DNA of 64,000 nucleotides. Origin: Mycobacterium sp. MBM (lineage in GTDB: Bacteria; Actinomycetota; Actinomycetes; Mycobacteriales; Mycobacteriaceae). The stretch is taken from contig JAKJHY010000010.1 of NCBI GenBank assembly GCA_021648845.1, positions 124,001-188,000 of the forward strand. The letters run 5' to 3'. Made by a program: the position numbers and the translations under genes. Shown one piece after another: positions 61,933 through 64,000 of the stretch. The notes under the pieces are model-generated. The model did not search any database, was not told the DNA's origin, and worked only from the letters and a program-made list of their open reading frames with translations. Position 1 is the first letter of the stretch. The number at the start of each line of letters is the position of its first letter.

Positions 61933-62934
61933 ATGCCGCCAACCGTCAACATGGGTATTCCGGGCGCCGCCAGCTCGGTCAGTTCACCGGTGGTGGGCAA
62001 ACGGGTACTGCTCGCCGAGCCGCGCGGCTACTGCGCGGGCGTCGACCGCGCCGTCGAAACCGTGGAACGCGCCCTGGAACAGCACGGCGCACCAATCTAC
62101 GTGCGCCACGAGATCGTGCACAACCGCTACGTGGTGGACACGCTGGCCAAGGCGGGTGCCGTCTTCGTCGAGCAGACCGACGAGGTGCCCGAGGGCGCCA
62201 TCGTCGTGTTCTCCGCGCACGGGGTCGCGCCGACCGTGCACGTCGAGGCCGCCGCCCGCAACTTGCAGACCATCGATGCCACCTGCCCGCTGGTCACCAA
62301 GGTGCACAACGAGGCCAAACGCTTCGCCCGCGACGACTACGACATCCTGCTCGTCGGGCACGAGGGCCACGAGGAGGTGGTCGGCACCGCCGGGGAGGCG
62401 CCCGATCACGTCCAGGTCGTGGACAACCCGGATGCCGTGGACAAGGTCACCGTGCGCGATCCCAACAAGGTCATCTGGCTGTCGCAGACCACGCTGAGCG
62501 TCGACGAGACCATGGAGACGGTGCGCCGGCTGCGGGAGAAGTTCCCGACGCTGCAGGACCCGCCGAGTGACGACATCTGTTACGCCACCCAGAACCGGCA
62601 GGTCGCGGTGAAGGCGATGGCGCCCGAATGCGAGCTGGTCATCGTCGTCGGCTCGAAGAACTCGTCGAACTCGGTGCGGCTGGTGGAGGTGGCGCTCGGC
62701 GCCGGATCCCAGGCGGCCTACCTGGTCGACTACGCCGACGATATCGATCCGGCCTGGTTCTCCGGCGTCACGACCGTCGGTGTCACCTCCGGTGCCTCGG
62801 TGCCCGAGATCCTGGTCCGCGGTGTGCTGGACCGGCTCGCCGAATACGGCTACGGCACCGTGCAACCGGTGACCACGGCCAACGAGACACTGGTGTTCGC
62901 CCTGCCGAGGGAGATCCGTCCACCGCGCAACTGA
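61933..62934 (+). CDS. ispH: 4-hydroxy-3-methylbut-2-enyl diphosphate reductase
   Basis: A 333-residue IspH (LytB2-type). Three iron-sulfur cysteines are Cys34 in RGYCAGVD, Cys118 in DATCPLVTK and Cys216 in DDICYATQ. It makes IPP and DMAPP, the last step of the MEP pathway. TACCCT (61921-61926) is six bases before ATG 61933, so the mRNA is likely leaderless. It sits at the place of Rv1110. Confidence 0.97.
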   Translation: MPPTVNMGIPGAASSVSSPVVGKRVLLAEPRGYCAGVDRAVETVERALEQHGAPIYVRHEIVHNRYVVDTLAKAGAVFVEQTDEVPEGAIVVFSAHGVAPTVHVEAAARNLQTIDATCPLVTKVHNEAKRFARDDYDILLVGHEGHEEVVGTAGEAPDHVQVVDNPDAVDKVTVRDPNKVIWLSQTTLSVDETMETVRRLREKFPTLQDPPSDDICYATQNRQVAVKAMAPECELVIVVGSKNSSNSVRLVEVALGAGSQAAYLVDYADDIDPAWFSGVTTVGVTSGASVPEILVRGVLDRLAEYGYGTVQPVTTANETLVFALPREIRPPRN

Positions 62935-62954
62935 CGCCGGTACGTTCGAGCCCT

Positions 62955-64000
62955 GTGGACTCTGTGCGACGTGTGATTCCGGCTGTCCTGTGCGTGATCG
63001 TGCTGCTGGTCGCCGGCTGCAGTGACACCGAAGACCGGCTGACCACCACCGTCGACGGCTTCGCCGATGCGCTCAGCAGCGCCGACACCGCCGCAGCCGC
63101 CGCGCTGACGACCGATCCGGCGGCCGCCGACGTGCTCGCGACGCTGTATGCCAGCCTCGGCAAGGATGTCCGCTTCGAGGTGTCCGGCGTGCAGCGCCAG
63201 CAGGACGCGGCGACGTTCGCGCTGGCCGCGACCTGGAAGTTCGGCCCACAGAAGGCCACCGAATGGACCTACACCACGCAGGGCCGCGCGGAGGCCGAGG
63301 GCGAGGACTGGAGGATCCAGTGGGATGCGGCCACCGTCGCACCCGGCCTGGACCAGGGGCCGTTGTCGTTCAGCACCCTGGTCCCGCAGCCGGCGGCCCG
63401 GGTGCTGGACCGCACCGGCGCCGACCTCCTCACCCAGCACATCGTCACCCTCGTCGACGTCGCGCCCGGCGCCGACGTCACCGCCGTTGCCGCGTTGCTC
63501 AACCCGATCGCACCGACGATCACGGCCGGGTCGCTGACCGCGGACCTCGCCGCGGGCAAACCCGTCACCGCGGTCACCTTGCGCGAGGAGGATCTCGCCC
63601 CGATCCAGCAGCAGCTGGCCGCGCTGGCGCATGTGACGTTGCGTCCCCAGACCCGATTGCTGGCCACCGACCGCGCGCTGACCTCGCCGACCTGGGCGGG
63701 ACTAGCCGAGCTGTGGCAGCAACGCACCGATGCCGCGGCCGGGTGGGCGGTGACCGCCGCCACCGAGTCCGGTCCCAAACGGGTGGGTGGCCAGGACGCC
63801 GCGCCGGTCGGGGACATCGCCAGCACCGTGGACATCGGCGTCCAGCTGGCCGCGGAGAACGCGCTCGCCCCGCTGGTGACACCGGCCGCGATCGTGGCGA
63901 TCCAGCCGTCCACCGGAGACCTGCTGGCCGTCGCGCAGAACGCGCCCGCCGACGCGCAGGGCCCGATCGCGCTGACCGGGCTGTATCCACCGGGCTCGAC
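62955..64000 (+). CDS. Penicillin-binding lipoprotein (3' end outside window)
   Basis: The frame begins at GTG 62955 and runs off the right edge. The N-terminus is a lipoprotein signal: a hydrophobic span followed by LLVAGC, with Cys at the lipidation site. Then comes an NTF2-like domain of the MecA_N type, and at the edge a PPGS sequence that would lead into the transpeptidase SxxK motif. It resembles penicillin-binding lipoproteins such as Rv2864c. TACGTT (62941-62946) is eight bases before the GTG. Cross-linking of cell wall peptides is the expected function. Confidence 0.8.
   Translation, partial: MDSVRRVIPAVLCVIVLLVAGCSDTEDRLTTTVDGFADALSSADTAAAAALTTDPAAADVLATLYASLGKDVRFEVSGVQRQQDAATFALAATWKFGPQKATEWTYTTQGRAEAEGEDWRIQWDAATVAPGLDQGPLSFSTLVPQPAARVLDRTGADLLTQHIVTLVDVAPGADVTAVAALLNPIAPTITAGSLTADLAAGKPVTAVTLREEDLAPIQQQLAALAHVTLRPQTRLLATDRALTSPTWAGLAELWQQRTDAAAGWAVTAATESGPKRVGGQDAAPVGDIASTVDIGVQLAAENALAPLVTPAAIVAIQPSTGDLLAVAQNAPADAQGPIALTGLYPPGS

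Overview
The window is high-GC actinobacterial DNA with dense, mostly same-strand operons, many GTG starts and many ATGA/GTGA overlaps. Gene content and order from about 37 kb to the right end match the Mycobacterium tuberculosis Rv1085c-Rv1110 region: hemolysin III, a short-chain Z-isoprenyl diphosphate synthase, coaA, glyA, desA2, phoH2, fum, glpX, a DUF4245 protein, an AI-2E family protein, a 3-beta-HSD, xseB, xseA, a lipid-droplet-associated protein and ispH. I infer an environmental mycobacterium (Mycobacteriaceae, Mycolicibacterium-like). No rRNA, tRNA, insertion sequence, prophage or CRISPR array was seen.

Left half (1-36.4 kb): a large accessory catabolic region. It carries a VWA/MoxR ATPase pair, a substrate-binding-protein fold without a signal peptide, two AveC-like membrane proteins, five cytochrome P450s, a P450-type ferredoxin, a limonene-epoxide-hydrolase-like protein and a Baeyer-Villiger monooxygenase. 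It also carries a mycofactocin-type SDR, another SDR, an aldehyde dehydrogenase and a set of CoA enzymes: two acyl-CoA ligases, a heterodimer-type acyl-CoA dehydrogenase pair, an enoyl-CoA hydratase, a MaoC-like dehydratase, a class III CoA transferase and a hotdog thioesterase. Two TetR regulators, an MFS exporter, an F420-type oxidoreductase, an amidohydrolase and ketosteroid-isomerase-like proteins complete it. Read together, this looks like oxygenase attack on an alicyclic (terpenoid, steroid-like or polyketide-like) substrate, then alcohol/aldehyde oxidation, ring opening, CoA activation and beta-oxidation. The substrate is not determined. Several perfect inverted repeats lie in the promoters and probably are operators for the TetR proteins.

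Middle (36.4-51.7 kb): conserved housekeeping genes. Most + strand genes here have a TANNNT-type -10 hexamer 6-8 bases before the start codon, suggesting leaderless mRNAs. The left half instead uses Shine-Dalgarno sequences.

Right part (51.7-58.7 kb): a second, smaller accessory insertion inside the conserved order. It holds an SDR plus NAD-dependent epimerase pair, an arylsulfatase operon with a HAD phosphatase-like protein and its own formylglycine-generating enzyme, a DUF5994 protein and an alpha/beta hydrolase. The conserved order then resumes with 3-beta-HSD, xseB, xseA and ispH, and the window ends inside a penicillin-binding lipoprotein gene.
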